Below the pieces are notes generated by a model that was not told the origin of the DNA, made no database searches, and saw only the letters and a list, made by a program, of their open reading frames with translations. Source: Oscillospiraceae bacterium (GTDB lineage: Bacteria > Bacillota > Clostridia > Oscillospirales > Oscillospiraceae). From it: a stretch of DNA of 39,758 bases. A program made the position numbers and the translations under genes. This document shows positions 24,601-31,510 of this stretch, in pieces (positions within the stretch are counted from its first letter, which is position 1; each line of letters starts with the position of its first letter). Where the stretch lies: positions 1 to 39,758 of the forward strand of contig CACYHB010000015.1 in the NCBI GenBank assembly GCA_902774015.1, written 5' to 3'.

Positions 24601-27600
24601 AGCAGGAAGCTCTTCAGCGCCTCATAGCCTTCGGCGTTATTCGCCTGGATATAGTGCGTCAGCTCGTGTGCCGCCGTCCGGATGATGGCCACACGCAGGT
24701 TGTCCCGGCTGTCCCGCATGCCGGCGTTCACGTCCAGATAGATCGTGTTGTTGAAAAAGGCGCCGTTCGCCCCGCGGAAGCGGCCCCTGCTGTCCGCCCG
24801 TGTCTGATAGAAAACGATGTTGACGCCCGTGACCTTCGCCAGCTCCTCCAGCGCCGCGATCTGCCGCTTCTGCCGGGTGGTCAGGCGCTTTTTGTCCACG
24901 GCGTCGTATTTGACGCCGTCGATCTCCGCCCCGTCGAACGTGACCCTGCCCTCGCTCTGGCTCTCCTGCGCAATGGGAGCTGTCTGCTCCGCAGACTGTG
25001 GGGTCGTTTTCTTTTCCTTTTTCTCCTTTTCCCGCTCGGCGATCCGCTGCTCCCGCTCGGCCCGGCCCATCTCAAAGGCTTGCTGGAACTGGCTTCGTTC
25101 AATATCCTGCTGAATTGCCTTCCCGGCGTCCTCCCAGGCGGCCTCCAGCGTTGCGCCGCTGCGGCTGCCGTAGATCTCGCCGATCTGCCAGGCGTCGATG
25201 TACGCGCCGAGATCCTGCCCCTCGCGGTACATGGCCATCATGGCGGGCCCGCTCTTGAGCGCCGCCATCTCCTTCACGGCGTCCTCCAGCAGCGTGTTGT
25301 ATCCGAAGTCGATCTTCGAAACGTCCACCTGCTGCGTGCTGCCGTCGGATTTGGTCACCAGCGCCTTCACGCTGCCGTCTGCCGCGCGTTCCAGCCGCGT
25401 GAAGGTTACTCTCTCCCCGTCCACGCTCACGCGCCCCTGCGTGCTTTTCAGGCCCTCTCCGCGCAGCGTGGAGCGTATGACCTCCGCCGTGTCGGAGTAC
25501 AGGCCTCCTCCCAGCCGCTCTGCGCCGATGTCGCGCACCCATTTGGGGATGCTGCCGCCCGTCATCAGCTTTTCGGCGCTTAGCTCGTGGATCAGGTGCT
25601 CGCCGAAGTGGCTGTTTTTCAGTGCTTCCTCTTCCACACGGTTCAGCTTGTCGCCCTGCACGGTCTTCGCCACAGCTTCCGCGATCAGAGACAGGTTTTT
25701 CCCCGGCTCGTTCACGCTTTCCTGCATCTCCTGCAGCCGGATCTCAACGGCGTTTTTCAGCTTGCTCCTGTCGGTCTCCTCAATGGCCTCGATCAGACGC
25801 TGCGCCTGCAGATTGGAGATCCGCCGCGTCCGGCTGTTTTTCTTCGGTTCCTCGCTCTCCCGCTCCTGCGTCTGGCTGCTCTGCTCACTCTGGCTCTCCT
25901 GTGCAAGGGGAGCTGTCTGCGCAGCAGACTGAGGGGTTGTCGTGACGGTGTCCCCCCTCTTCATCCAGTCCTGCATATCCCGGGCGATTGCCTCGGCCTC
26001 GCCCCCGGAGGCAAGGCCCTGGTCAATGAGCTGCGCGGTGTTCCCCTGATAGCGTCCCAGGCTCTCGATGCCCGACGCCATGCCGCCTGAGATGCCGCCG
26101 GAAAGGAAGCCACCCACTGCGTCGGCAGCGGCGCTCTGCAGCCATTCCTTTTCTGCTTCCTTGGCCGCCTCCTCATAGCTCATTCCCTTGGCCATGCCCA
26201 GCGCGATCTTGGTTGAGATCTCGCTCTTGTCGCCGTTGATGAGCTGGTCGGAGATCCGGTTGCAGATCGTGGTCGCCAGCTCCTCGCTGGCCTCTACGCC
26301 GGACTGCACGAGCACATTTTTCAGCAGCTTCGTGAGACTCGTCGGGCTCTTGATCGTCAGCAGCTTGTCCAGGCTCAGGACCTCGCACCCCGCCTCGGCA
26401 ATGCCGGAGGCAAAGCCGTACCACAGCGCTTTCCCGTCGTCCACGCCCCGCGCTCTTGCATCCTCAAACCCGCTCTTTGCCGCGCTGCCGAAGAACATTC
26501 CGAGCGTTGCCGTGGATCCGAAGTGGGCCGCTGCCTCTCCGGCAAGGCCGACCGCGCCGCCCAGCGCCTTGCCGGCTCCGCCCCACAGCATGCTCTGTCC
26601 GATGCTCACGCCGAGCTGGTACACGTCGCCCCAACCGAAGCTGTCAATGATTTTGCTGTCCACCGTGCCGTAGCGCTCGTTCAGCCCCTGCGATACGGCT
26701 CCGACCATGACGGTTCCGTAATCGGCAAGGCTCATGCTCTCCCGCTGAGTCACGGTCCCCCGCGCCACATATTCCGCCGCGTAGTCAAGGTAATCGGCAA
26801 GAGCCGCCGGCATCGTCAGGATGCCTGCGGCCGCGGAGGCTGCCCTGGTACCGATATTTTTATCAGCCCATTCGCCGGTCTTCTGCTCCTGCTCATAGCG
26901 CGTCTGGGCCTTGTTTCTGTCGTTGATGTACCGGCCGTATTCATAAGCCCGCTCCGGGTCCTGCGCATAGAGATAGCCGAAGGTCTTCTTCTCCTGCTCT
27001 GTCCAGTCCTCCGAGGGCTCCCGCCAGGAGCTGTCGCTGCGCAGCTGGGTCATCAGGTCGTCTTCGTATGTAAGCCCGCCGGTACCTCCGGCGTAGAATT
27101 CCGCCTCCCTCTGTGCGCGCTTCTCCTGCTGTCTGGACCTTTCCGCGGCGCTGTCCGCCGCAAACTTCCGCAGGCCCTCAGCGGCGGCGCTGCTGAAGCC
27201 CTTCGTCTCCGGCAGATCCTCATAGCGCCAGGCCTGGGCATAGCTGCCGATCCGCCTCTTGTCCGCCTCGTCCTGCCGCGCACGTTCAAGCTCTGCTTTG
27301 AGCCGCCTCGCCTCTTCTGCAGCAGCTTTGTCCTCGCCCAGATAGACGCCGTTTTCGTCCCACATGCCGGTGCTCGCCTGAAGCGTTGCATTTGCAAGCC
27401 GGTTCTCCAACTCTGTCACACGCCCGCTCGCCGCCTCAAGATCTGCATTTGCCTGCCGGTACCAGTCGTCGTAGCTTTTCCCGGCCGTTTTTGTCGCCCT
27501 GGCCGCTTTGGAGGCGCTTGCATAGCTGTTGTAATCCGCCTTGCTTTGGAACTGGCCGAAGAAGCTCTGTCTGTCAGTAAGCCCCTGCGCCAGGCTCCCG

Positions 27601-27941
27601 TAGGTGTCCGCGTAATGCTGCAGTCTGCTCTTCAGCGCGCGGTTGTCGCCCGCTTCCGCCATCGCATCCGCGATTTCCTGCTGCCGGGAGCTCACCAGGT
27701 CGGAATACCACTTGTGATTGTTGTTGTCATCCCACCTGTCGCTCTGCAGATACTTCGAGACAGCGCCAGCTCCCAGTTCAAAGCGCTTGAAGCTGTCGGC
27801 ATAATCTGATAGCGCCGCGTATTGATTTGCCAAATCCCATAGGTCGCCGCTGCGCTCGTCTTTTCTTTGACTGCGTTGGGCAGCGCCGTCCGCGCTGCCC
27901 GTAGTGCCGTATTTCTTTGCCAAATCCCATAGATTCGCCAT
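18609..27941 (-). CDS. Giant polyvalent virion protein with zinc-peptidase motif
   Basis: A 3,110-aa multidomain protein of the large polyvalent phage type, probably packaged and ejected into the host. Visible parts: a 30-aa WDLA duplication (1-60); charged helices; a Gly/Ala-rich hydrophobic region (about 365-490); a linker with a repeat-derived peptide (669-684); a second one (980-995); a metallopeptidase-like domain with HELTH at 1092-1096 and a downstream DEVVADGCE segment; a low-GC domain (about 1240-1465, possibly LPD3-like); long coiled coils (about 1480-2050); a C-terminal region recalling LPD38-type domains, ending in ~47-aa helical repeats with YGG (about 2790-3020). AAGGAG precedes the ATG. 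Enzyme activity is inferred from motifs only. Confidence 0.8.
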   Translation of the reverse strand: MANLWDLAKKYGTTGSADGAAQRSQRKDERSGDLWDLANQYAALSDYADSFKRFELGAGAVSKYLQSDRWDDNNNHKWYSDLVSSRQQEIADAMAEAGDNRALKSRLQHYADTYGSLAQGLTDRQSFFGQFQSKADYNSYASASKAARATKTAGKSYDDWYRQANADLEAASGRVTELENRLANATLQASTGMWDENGVYLGEDKAAAEEARRLKAELERARQDEADKRRIGSYAQAWRYEDLPETKGFSSAAAEGLRKFAADSAAERSRQQEKRAQREAEFYAGGTGGLTYEDDLMTQLRSDSSWREPSEDWTEQEKKTFGYLYAQDPERAYEYGRYINDRNKAQTRYEQEQKTGEWADKNIGTRAASAAAGILTMPAALADYLDYAAEYVARGTVTQRESMSLADYGTVMVGAVSQGLNERYGTVDSKIIDSFGWGDVYQLGVSIGQSMLWGGAGKALGGAVGLAGEAAAHFGSTATLGMFFGSAAKSGFEDARARGVDDGKALWYGFASGIAEAGCEVLSLDKLLTIKSPTSLTKLLKNVLVQSGVEASEELATTICNRISDQLINGDKSEISTKIALGMAKGMSYEEAAKEAEKEWLQSAAADAVGGFLSGGISGGMASGIESLGRYQGNTAQLIDQGLASGGEAEAIARDMQDWMKRGDTVTTTPQSAAQTAPLAQESQSEQSSQTQERESEEPKKNSRTRRISNLQAQRLIEAIEETDRSKLKNAVEIRLQEMQESVNEPGKNLSLIAEAVAKTVQGDKLNRVEEEALKNSHFGEHLIHELSAEKLMTGGSIPKWVRDIGAERLGGGLYSDTAEVIRSTLRGEGLKSTQGRVSVDGERVTFTRLERAADGSVKALVTKSDGSTQQVDVSKIDFGYNTLLEDAVKEMAALKSGPAMMAMYREGQDLGAYIDAWQIGEIYGSRSGATLEAAWEDAGKAIQQDIERSQFQQAFEMGRAEREQRIAEREKEKKEKKTTPQSAEQTAPIAQESQSEGRVTFDGAEIDGVKYDAVDKKRLTTRQKRQIAALEELAKVTGVNIVFYQTRADSRGRFRGANGAFFNNTIYLDVNAGMRDSRDNLRVAIIRTAAHELTHYIQANNAEGYEALKSFLLDTLIEWKGRSLKELAEDKLARDTSGTLSMEQAIDEVVADGCEMMLRRSSVAEQLARENRSLFERISDWVKGWTQKIRDAFEGVEAYHDEAKAMEQHAAELQKRWDAALLGAIRNDRSGKGTKNTAQTGGAQMQDRDYNAIREKLAKQKLDELSKQLGDRFPLSARFNKTMREDNSRIVKTDIVKGSQPKRSGSWFSNGKSIYQAAYGTGITKIHINGMDLDANLSADAIRESLSKANQQEYQILLDMIPDIKQLLENGHLMGLERTHLDNKHIPLFGYRVYNTFDYVTKDQSGKETGRDTMVVVGTVVQSLDNAHVYVFRDIEIAAIGNGSATNGPSAPSSSGINTVAQLYAAVKKIPRSDGGLQYTAQQREEMLFSYTERDDGTLYQERDFMPDDRELLLEAAEGGQGGAELQEYRKKAQKLEEHQRRLQRLQEAAESAEGTEKDKITEKLRKTEKSILNAENALRRMEAMPQIKRALEKATAAWRDANPNEAAQTLRRLREQNRTQKELLEYWQAQARRTEPGKETLRKDDIRRVARALLKEHQSEADVGEVSAMLQELGDFMTQNRAGAGVSFYEEAKRRAARIARMIVRNVYETEDSHAQLRQEVRDYLRRTPIQITDYIRQDMPELDYFRKKHMGVLKLNRTGESLDEVYQSLGDQFGERWFPRDVTAPSDQLNQIVEALERLEPSYYEMYRDYEVREISEMVAGEIIDTLLSGDVRQSETVADRAYQQMKERLQRETEKQRQRLEEKDKRRQQVLNDAQDEARYRYAELQDEKALRRQMVSEKVHELRERSITRDKEYKARIRIAKAANRLAKYLTENSKEKHVPEKFKAALGQFLLSVDTLSHRAGEKTQQMYIRQMNEIRRAVASNLAFMEGAESDWKGMLMDLPQDLAEVMEKHIDSVQAAIDGDKTWVTARMDLQQLQDLEDILTVLSKAITQQNELLAGERGATVSAAAEETVKYLDALERAKADNALSRFLQWDNTTPYYFFKRFGPAGLQIFRELQDGWGKMAFNSREIVEFAEKTYSAKEVREAERKIYSFQLHKRLLEKTEDGNEALRSEGTENVRMSKAQVMELYALSRREQALGHILGAGIRVSDIQDGTKTITQAENYLLTLEELQEITAVLSERDRAIVDALQKYMNTRGTEWGNEVSMARFGIRQFTEEHYWPIKTDPRGRALRDPGRDSTNLFRLLNMGFTKNTIRDASNSIVLGSAFDTFANHMADMAKYNALGLPLLDAMKWYSYNAISEQNEESGQYTTVSMQKAAERALGKDATSYFITFMKDMNGTQEGGRGEEAAAKMLSNYKVAAVAANLRVAMLQPTAYVRAAAVLDPKYLAKGVSMGNKAGRDKAMKYSGTAVWKDMGFYDTNINTGLREMIKHDDKLTDQVREKSMLLAEWGDKMTWGFLWNACEAEVAEKQHLRGEELMRATAQRFDDVIYRTQVMDSTMTRSQNMRQKGVFAGMATSFLSEPTLSYNMVLDAYNDFRAEKRRSGSTQQAWRKTRGAVGRAMLAYAATAAAAAIVESIADALRDDDEYASFTEKWLEKMGFRGEFWEGNLWNDLAIHNKLPYLRDIDSMLHGFETQRLDMEWAKSVKKAWEIISETVKLQTGTIDSPTDATYNGRMTTFGKIYNVMKALSQLSGLPLGNTLREVQTVWNNTAGQVGTYRFRTYDPGPEKSIKYALQDGNLTEEEAQKLLIEQGLAADASEAKQTVYEWSLDGAGKYDALLGAVKKNDAAGYQSTLKELLSLGYAEKSISSTVKTRIREWYQGTEKEARSIDKAQAVKLLQAYGGMRQREAEETVQEWSCFVVTGIQYGDLKEAYLDGQMTNSTAVERRMRYGGQSREDANAAVLKWQCEKDTGFAYDEIREAYTYGEISEQQLRRMMAKYGGQSEENIDKAVAVLDFAGTDETLGEITGASALWYFNSVQESGIGKRDWYNYWKQVSAFTGDDTQKQVIAYIDGLNLTPAQKDVIFRFKYRNSEKTLAKTPWHK
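23560..24215. other. Low-GC domain insert within the 3,110-aa gene
   Basis: A hand count gives about 40% GC over 23641-23940 (121 of 300), against about 62% in the flanking line 24361-24420. The segment encodes residues about 1243-1461, bounded by similar peptides (DRDYNAI at the start, YQERDF at the end). The fold resembles a small beta-barrel of the LPD3 kind (FGYRVYNTFDYV, VVGTVVQSLDNAHVYVFRDIEI). It looks like a domain acquired separately. Confidence 0.65.
24961..25006. repeat. Palindromic repeat element inside the 3,110-aa gene, copy B
   Basis: On the minus strand the element reads in frame as TTPQSAEQTAPIAQESQ (residues 979-995). Its DNA matches the host intergenic copy at 5354-5404 over most of its length (ACCCCxCAGTCTGC ... 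GCAGACAGCTCCC). It lies in a Lys/Glu-rich linker just before the metallopeptidase domain. Confidence 0.7.
25890..25937. repeat. Palindromic repeat element inside the 3,110-aa gene, copy A
   Basis: On the minus strand it reads in frame as TPQSAAQTAPLAQESQ (residues 669-684) and keeps both hairpins of the host copy at 5354-5404 (CAGTCTGC/GCAGAC and CTCCCCTTGCACAGG). It sits in a Gln/Ser/Glu-rich linker between two domains. Confidence 0.75.
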
Positions 27942-27951
27942 CTTGTTCTCC

Positions 27952-28971
27952 TTATCTCTGGCTCAGAACAACCGAACCCTTGCTCTTTTTAATGGTGCTT
28001 GATGCGCTGCTGTTTGCAGATCTGTCGGATAGGAACGCGGCAGCTTTTTCGTGCGCGGATGCCTTGGCAGCCTCTGTTGTTATTTTCATAAGCTCCGCTC
28101 GCTGAGTTTTTGTAATGCCATCTGTGTTTTCAATCATTTCATACAGTTGCGCTGTAGGAATTCCATCGGCTATACCCGCTTCGAGCGCCTTCTTTAGCTG
28201 TCCGTTATCACTTGTCCCATTTTTGGATGTGCCTCCGCCTCCGCTGTAGCCGCCGCTGCTTCCGGCACTGGCAGCTCCACCGTTTGCTCTTTCCCAGGCG
28301 CTGCGGAGGGCTGTCGCTGCTGCGCTGCTCATGCCTGCCGCCTTCAGTTCCGCCTCTGTCGGCTGGTACCCCGTCCCGGCGATCATCTGATACAGCTGCT
28401 TGTAGGCGTCCTGCTGGCGGCTGTAGGCCTGCTCCTCTTCCGCCTTCTGCCGGTTATAGGCGAGCTCCTCCTGCTGCTTGTCCCACGCCCGCTCATACTG
28501 CCAGTCGCTGACCTCGTCTCTGTATTTTCCGTATTCGTCCGCGGCGAGCTTCCCGGCCATGGCGTACTGCTGCTGCAGATCTGTTCCCTCATCTTTGTAC
28601 TGCTGATAGGCCTGCTGATAGAGTTCCGGGATCACGTCGTTTAGCTTTTGCAGCTGCGCGTCATAGGCCTGCTGTCCCACGGCCTGCCCGTAGGAGCTGC
28701 CGTAGCCTCCGGTCAGCGCCGCGGCCCTGCCCATCGTGTCCCGCATGGCCAGCTTGCCGCCCTGGACCGCCTTGTCCTTGTACTGCTGATACAGCGCGTT
28801 CCCATCCAGGTCGAAGCTGAACTTCTCCCGGTTCTGGATCCGGTCGTAGAGATCTGCGATCTGCTTGTCATAGGTGCCGGCATAGGTCGGCTGCGCGCCT
28901 ACGCCGTTTTTCGCCATCTCCGCCGCGGCACTATAGGCGTCTCTGTTGAGTTTTTCGTCGATCACTGCCAT
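27952..28971 (-). CDS. Internal/ejection-type phage protein (339 aa)
   Basis: A 339-aa protein, mostly helical and rich in Gln, Tyr and Ala, with long coiled-coil stretches (about 100-215) and a Gly/Ser-rich flexible part (about 238-262: SAGSSGGYSGGGG). The segment NREKFSFDLDGNALYQQYKD (about 47-66) followed by MRDTMGRAAALTGGYGSSY is one I recognise from many Clostridia prophages, always unassigned. It lies between the nozzle-like gene and the giant polyvalent gene, where short-tailed phages keep internal virion (ejection) proteins. GGAGG precedes the ATG. Confidence 0.75.
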   Translation of the reverse strand: MAVIDEKLNRDAYSAAAEMAKNGVGAQPTYAGTYDKQIADLYDRIQNREKFSFDLDGNALYQQYKDKAVQGGKLAMRDTMGRAAALTGGYGSSYGQAVGQQAYDAQLQKLNDVIPELYQQAYQQYKDEGTDLQQQYAMAGKLAADEYGKYRDEVSDWQYERAWDKQQEELAYNRQKAEEEQAYSRQQDAYKQLYQMIAGTGYQPTEAELKAAGMSSAAATALRSAWERANGGAASAGSSGGYSGGGGTSKNGTSDNGQLKKALEAGIADGIPTAQLYEMIENTDGITKTQRAELMKITTEAAKASAHEKAAAFLSDRSANSSASSTIKKSKGSVVLSQR

Positions 28972-28983
28972 GGTCTGTCCTCC

Positions 28984-30747
28984 TTAAATATCGCTGCCGA
29001 CGGCCAGGATCTTCGTGATGGAAAAGATCTTTGCCTCGCCTTTGCCCACGATCCGCAGCCGCATGTGGTCGCATCGCCGCGGCCTGATCGGCAGCATTGT
29101 CGAGCCGGTGCCCGCCTGCTTGATTTTTCCTTTCTTTTGCCACTTGCCGTCCGAGTCGTACTCGATGTAGATTTCCATCTCCGCGCCCTTTTCCATCTTC
29201 CCGCGGATGTTGTATCGGCTGACGTATTTCTTGTTGGAAAAGGCGTAGTACAGGATCCCCGTCTCCGCCATCCATCGGATCTCGGTCTCCGGCTCTCCCG
29301 CCGTTCCATTCAACGCCCAGATCTTGTCTCCCGACAGGCAGTAGAACTCGTCGTCCACCCTCGCGAAGTCCTCCGCGTGCATGTCGTCCTCGTGTAGCCA
29401 GAGGCTTCGCGTGATGTTGTATACAAAAAGGTGCCACGCGCCGCCCTTGTCCTTCATGGACAGATAGTAGCGCTGGCCGAAGGTGCCTCCCACCGCTGAA
29501 TCGTAGACCTCTTCGCCGAATGCCGCGCTTATGCCGACCGGAAAGCCTCCCTGATAGGCCACCACGTCGCTGCGGCTCTTGTAGTACAGCGTCTCGTTTA
29601 CCACCTGAAGGCTTCGGTGGCTTCCCTTCTGCACGCCGCGGCATACCATCTCGTCGATCCTGTGCGCGCCCTCGGAGGACACGCTGACGCGGTGGATGCG
29701 GTTCTCCTTAAAGAAGATTGGCTCGCCGAGGTAGTTGACCGCTCCTGTCCACTGTCCGTCGGATCCGACGCTGCCGCGCCATGAATCCGTAGACAGGCCC
29801 AGGTACTGGCTCCAGTTTTTGAAATCCCCCAGTGCGCAGCAGTAGATCTCGTTCAGGTTCTGCTCCCCGTCGTTTCCGTAGAAGCAGCCCCAGAGGCGGT
29901 TTCTGCACTCGCACACGAAGTCCATCTGCGGCACCTTTCTCTGGATTTTTACAACGTCCTGCGTCTCGTTCCCGCCGTTGTTGACGAGGCCGACGACCAC
30001 CGCGTAGTCCGCCGCGCTGTTTTCTTCTCCGCCCACGGCATAGAGGATCTTCTGTCCGTTCAGCTCGTCGAAGGAGCTTCCGCTGATCTCTACGCCGTCA
30101 TATTCCTTGAAAAGCGCCGGGAGGCTCCCCTGGGTTGTGAATCCTATCTTGGTAAAGACTTCTGTGATTTCGAGCCAGCATCCCTCGCTGCTGCTGTATT
30201 GCCGCATCGTTCTTCCGCCGTCGCCCGTGTCGATCCAGGTGTCTCCGTTTTCCGGGTCAATCGGCTCGGAATCGCCCTCGCTCCCGATTGTGTAGGCTGT
30301 CCCGTCCGCCTTGCACGGCGTATAGGTCACGGTGCCGGTGCTCTGCCAGCTCGCCTCCATGCTGCCGTAGTCCGTCGGATCCGCGGTGTTGTAGTAGACC
30401 TTGTCCGGGAAAATCACGATGTACGCGCCCATGCTGACGAGCTGCTTCTCTCCCGCGCTCAGCCCCGTGATGGACGTGGCCAGCTCGTTGACATACAGCG
30501 TTCCGTCGTCTACGTAGCACAGCGCGTCCTTTTCGATCAGGCCCTGCCCCGCCGTGAGCTCCTTGAAAAGCCCCCGCTTCTTCCTGCTGGACAGCAGCGG
30601 GTAGCTGTCGTTTGTCAGATTCCACGTGTCGAAGAACTCGCCGTCCGCTATCCGCAGGTTGTGGTTGTATCCGGCGAATACGTCCGTGATCTCTTTCGAC
30701 GTCCGGCTCCCGCTCCCGGAAACCAGATTCAACTTCGGATAATTCAT
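28984..30747 (-). CDS. Probable tail nozzle / DNA-stabilisation protein
   Basis: A 587-aa, mostly beta-stranded protein with repeated short strands typical of a beta-propeller. Segments NRLWGCFYGNDGEQNLNEIY followed by ALGDFKNW resemble the nozzle proteins of short-tailed phages (P22 gp10-like). Such a protein closes the portal channel after packaging and forms the tail tube end. The gene follows the head-tail connector by 9 bases, with GAGGTGAGGGC before the ATG, which fits that role. Assignment rests on pattern and position, not on a clear motif. Confidence 0.6.
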   Translation of the reverse strand: MNYPKLNLVSGSGSRTSKEITDVFAGYNHNLRIADGEFFDTWNLTNDSYPLLSSRKKRGLFKELTAGQGLIEKDALCYVDDGTLYVNELATSITGLSAGEKQLVSMGAYIVIFPDKVYYNTADPTDYGSMEASWQSTGTVTYTPCKADGTAYTIGSEGDSEPIDPENGDTWIDTGDGGRTMRQYSSSEGCWLEITEVFTKIGFTTQGSLPALFKEYDGVEISGSSFDELNGQKILYAVGGEENSAADYAVVVGLVNNGGNETQDVVKIQRKVPQMDFVCECRNRLWGCFYGNDGEQNLNEIYCCALGDFKNWSQYLGLSTDSWRGSVGSDGQWTGAVNYLGEPIFFKENRIHRVSVSSEGAHRIDEMVCRGVQKGSHRSLQVVNETLYYKSRSDVVAYQGGFPVGISAAFGEEVYDSAVGGTFGQRYYLSMKDKGGAWHLFVYNITRSLWLHEDDMHAEDFARVDDEFYCLSGDKIWALNGTAGEPETEIRWMAETGILYYAFSNKKYVSRYNIRGKMEKGAEMEIYIEYDSDGKWQKKGKIKQAGTGSTMLPIRPRRCDHMRLRIVGKGEAKIFSITKILAVGSDI

Positions 30748-30756
30748 GCCCTCACC

Positions 30757-31131
30757 TCAAAACCAGTTCGGCCTTGCCGTTTTCGGTTTGTGCGTCCGGT
30801 TGTACCAGTCCGCATAGGCCTGATAGGCCGCCGCGAACATCGCCATGGAGTTTGACGCCTTCTCGGTCTCGATGTTGTTGTAGTCGATCTGGTACTCGAT
30901 GTAGTAGATGTACAGCTCGTCATGCGGCGCCGGCGCGAGCAGCACGGTCGCCTCCCAGTCTGTATCCTCGTCAAACGCGGGCCGCTCGATGTCCTCGCCG
31001 CCCTCGTGCGTCAGGATGATCTCGTTGTAGATCTGATTCTCCACGCGGTTGAGCCACCGCACCATGTCTCCGCCGTCGTAGTCGCTCGGCCAGAGCCTGG
31101 TCACCTCGTCGATTGCGTCCTGTATCGTCAT
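30757..31131 (-). CDS. Head-tail connector protein
   Basis: A 124-aa mainly helical protein (MTIQDAIDEVTRLWPSDYDG, then WLNRVENQIYNEI, ending with YQAYADWYNRTHKP). Size, helical layout and position between capsid and tail genes fit the gp6/P22 gp4-type connector that binds beneath the portal. GGGAGG precedes the ATG. A hairpin lies directly upstream, which may lower its expression relative to the capsid protein. Confidence 0.75.
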   Translation of the reverse strand: MTIQDAIDEVTRLWPSDYDGGDMVRWLNRVENQIYNEIILTHEGGEDIERPAFDEDTDWEATVLLAPAPHDELYIYYIEYQIDYNNIETEKASNSMAMFAAAYQAYADWYNRTHKPKTARPNWF

Positions 31132-31151
31132 TGCATTTCCTCCCTTATGAC

Positions 31152-31188
31152 AAATGCGCCGGAGGGCTCAGCATCCCCCGGCGCATTT
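31152..31188 (-). terminator. Hairpin before the connector gene
   Basis: A perfect 11-bp stem (AAATGCGCCGG at 31152-31162 with CCGGCGCATTT at 31178-31188). The minus-strand exit (ATTTGTCATAAGG) has only a short T-run, so it is probably a partial terminator or RNA-stability hairpin inside the operon. Confidence 0.6.
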
Positions 31189-31195
31189 TGCCCGC

Positions 31196-31429
31196 TCAGC
31201 TTGCGTTGGCTTCCTCGAAGGCCAGCATGACGGCCTCCATCTCCTGCTGGTGCTGCAGCACCTCGTACACGCACTGCGGCACCTCTACCTCGACGCCGCG
31301 CTGGATGAGCCATTTCCTCTCATTCACGCGGACCCAGACGGGCTCCTTGTGCTCCTTGTCTTTCGGCAGCCGGATCCTTACGGTCTTCTCAGCTTCCGGC
31401 GCTGCCTCCGTTTTCATTTTCTCTGCCAT
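31196..31429 (-). CDS. 77-aa phage head-region protein
   Basis: A small charged protein (MAEKMKTEAAPEAEKTVRIRLPKD, then VWVRVNERKWLIQRGVEVEVP and a C-terminal helix). From memory, similar proteins sit directly after N4-gp56-type capsid genes in Clostridia phages. The central part could be a small beta-fold with a role in capsid decoration or assembly; no function is shown. AAGGAG precedes the ATG. Confidence 0.7.
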   Translation of the reverse strand: MAEKMKTEAAPEAEKTVRIRLPKDKEHKEPVWVRVNERKWLIQRGVEVEVPQCVYEVLQHQQEMEAVMLAFEEANAS

Positions 31430-31450
31430 GTGTTTCTCCTTTCCGTGAGC

Positions 31451-31501
31451 CCCCCTGCCTCCCCTGTATCAGGGGAGGTTCCCCACAGGGGCGGAGGGGT
31501 C
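31451..31501. repeat. Palindromic repeat element after the capsid gene
   Basis: On the minus strand it runs GACCCCTCCG, a variable stem (CCCCTGTGGGG), then CTCCCCTGATACAGGGGAG. It has the head and tail of the family seen at 5354 and 39532. It fills most of the gap between the capsid gene and the 77-aa gene. Confidence 0.65.
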
Positions 31502-31510
31502 ACTTTTTCC

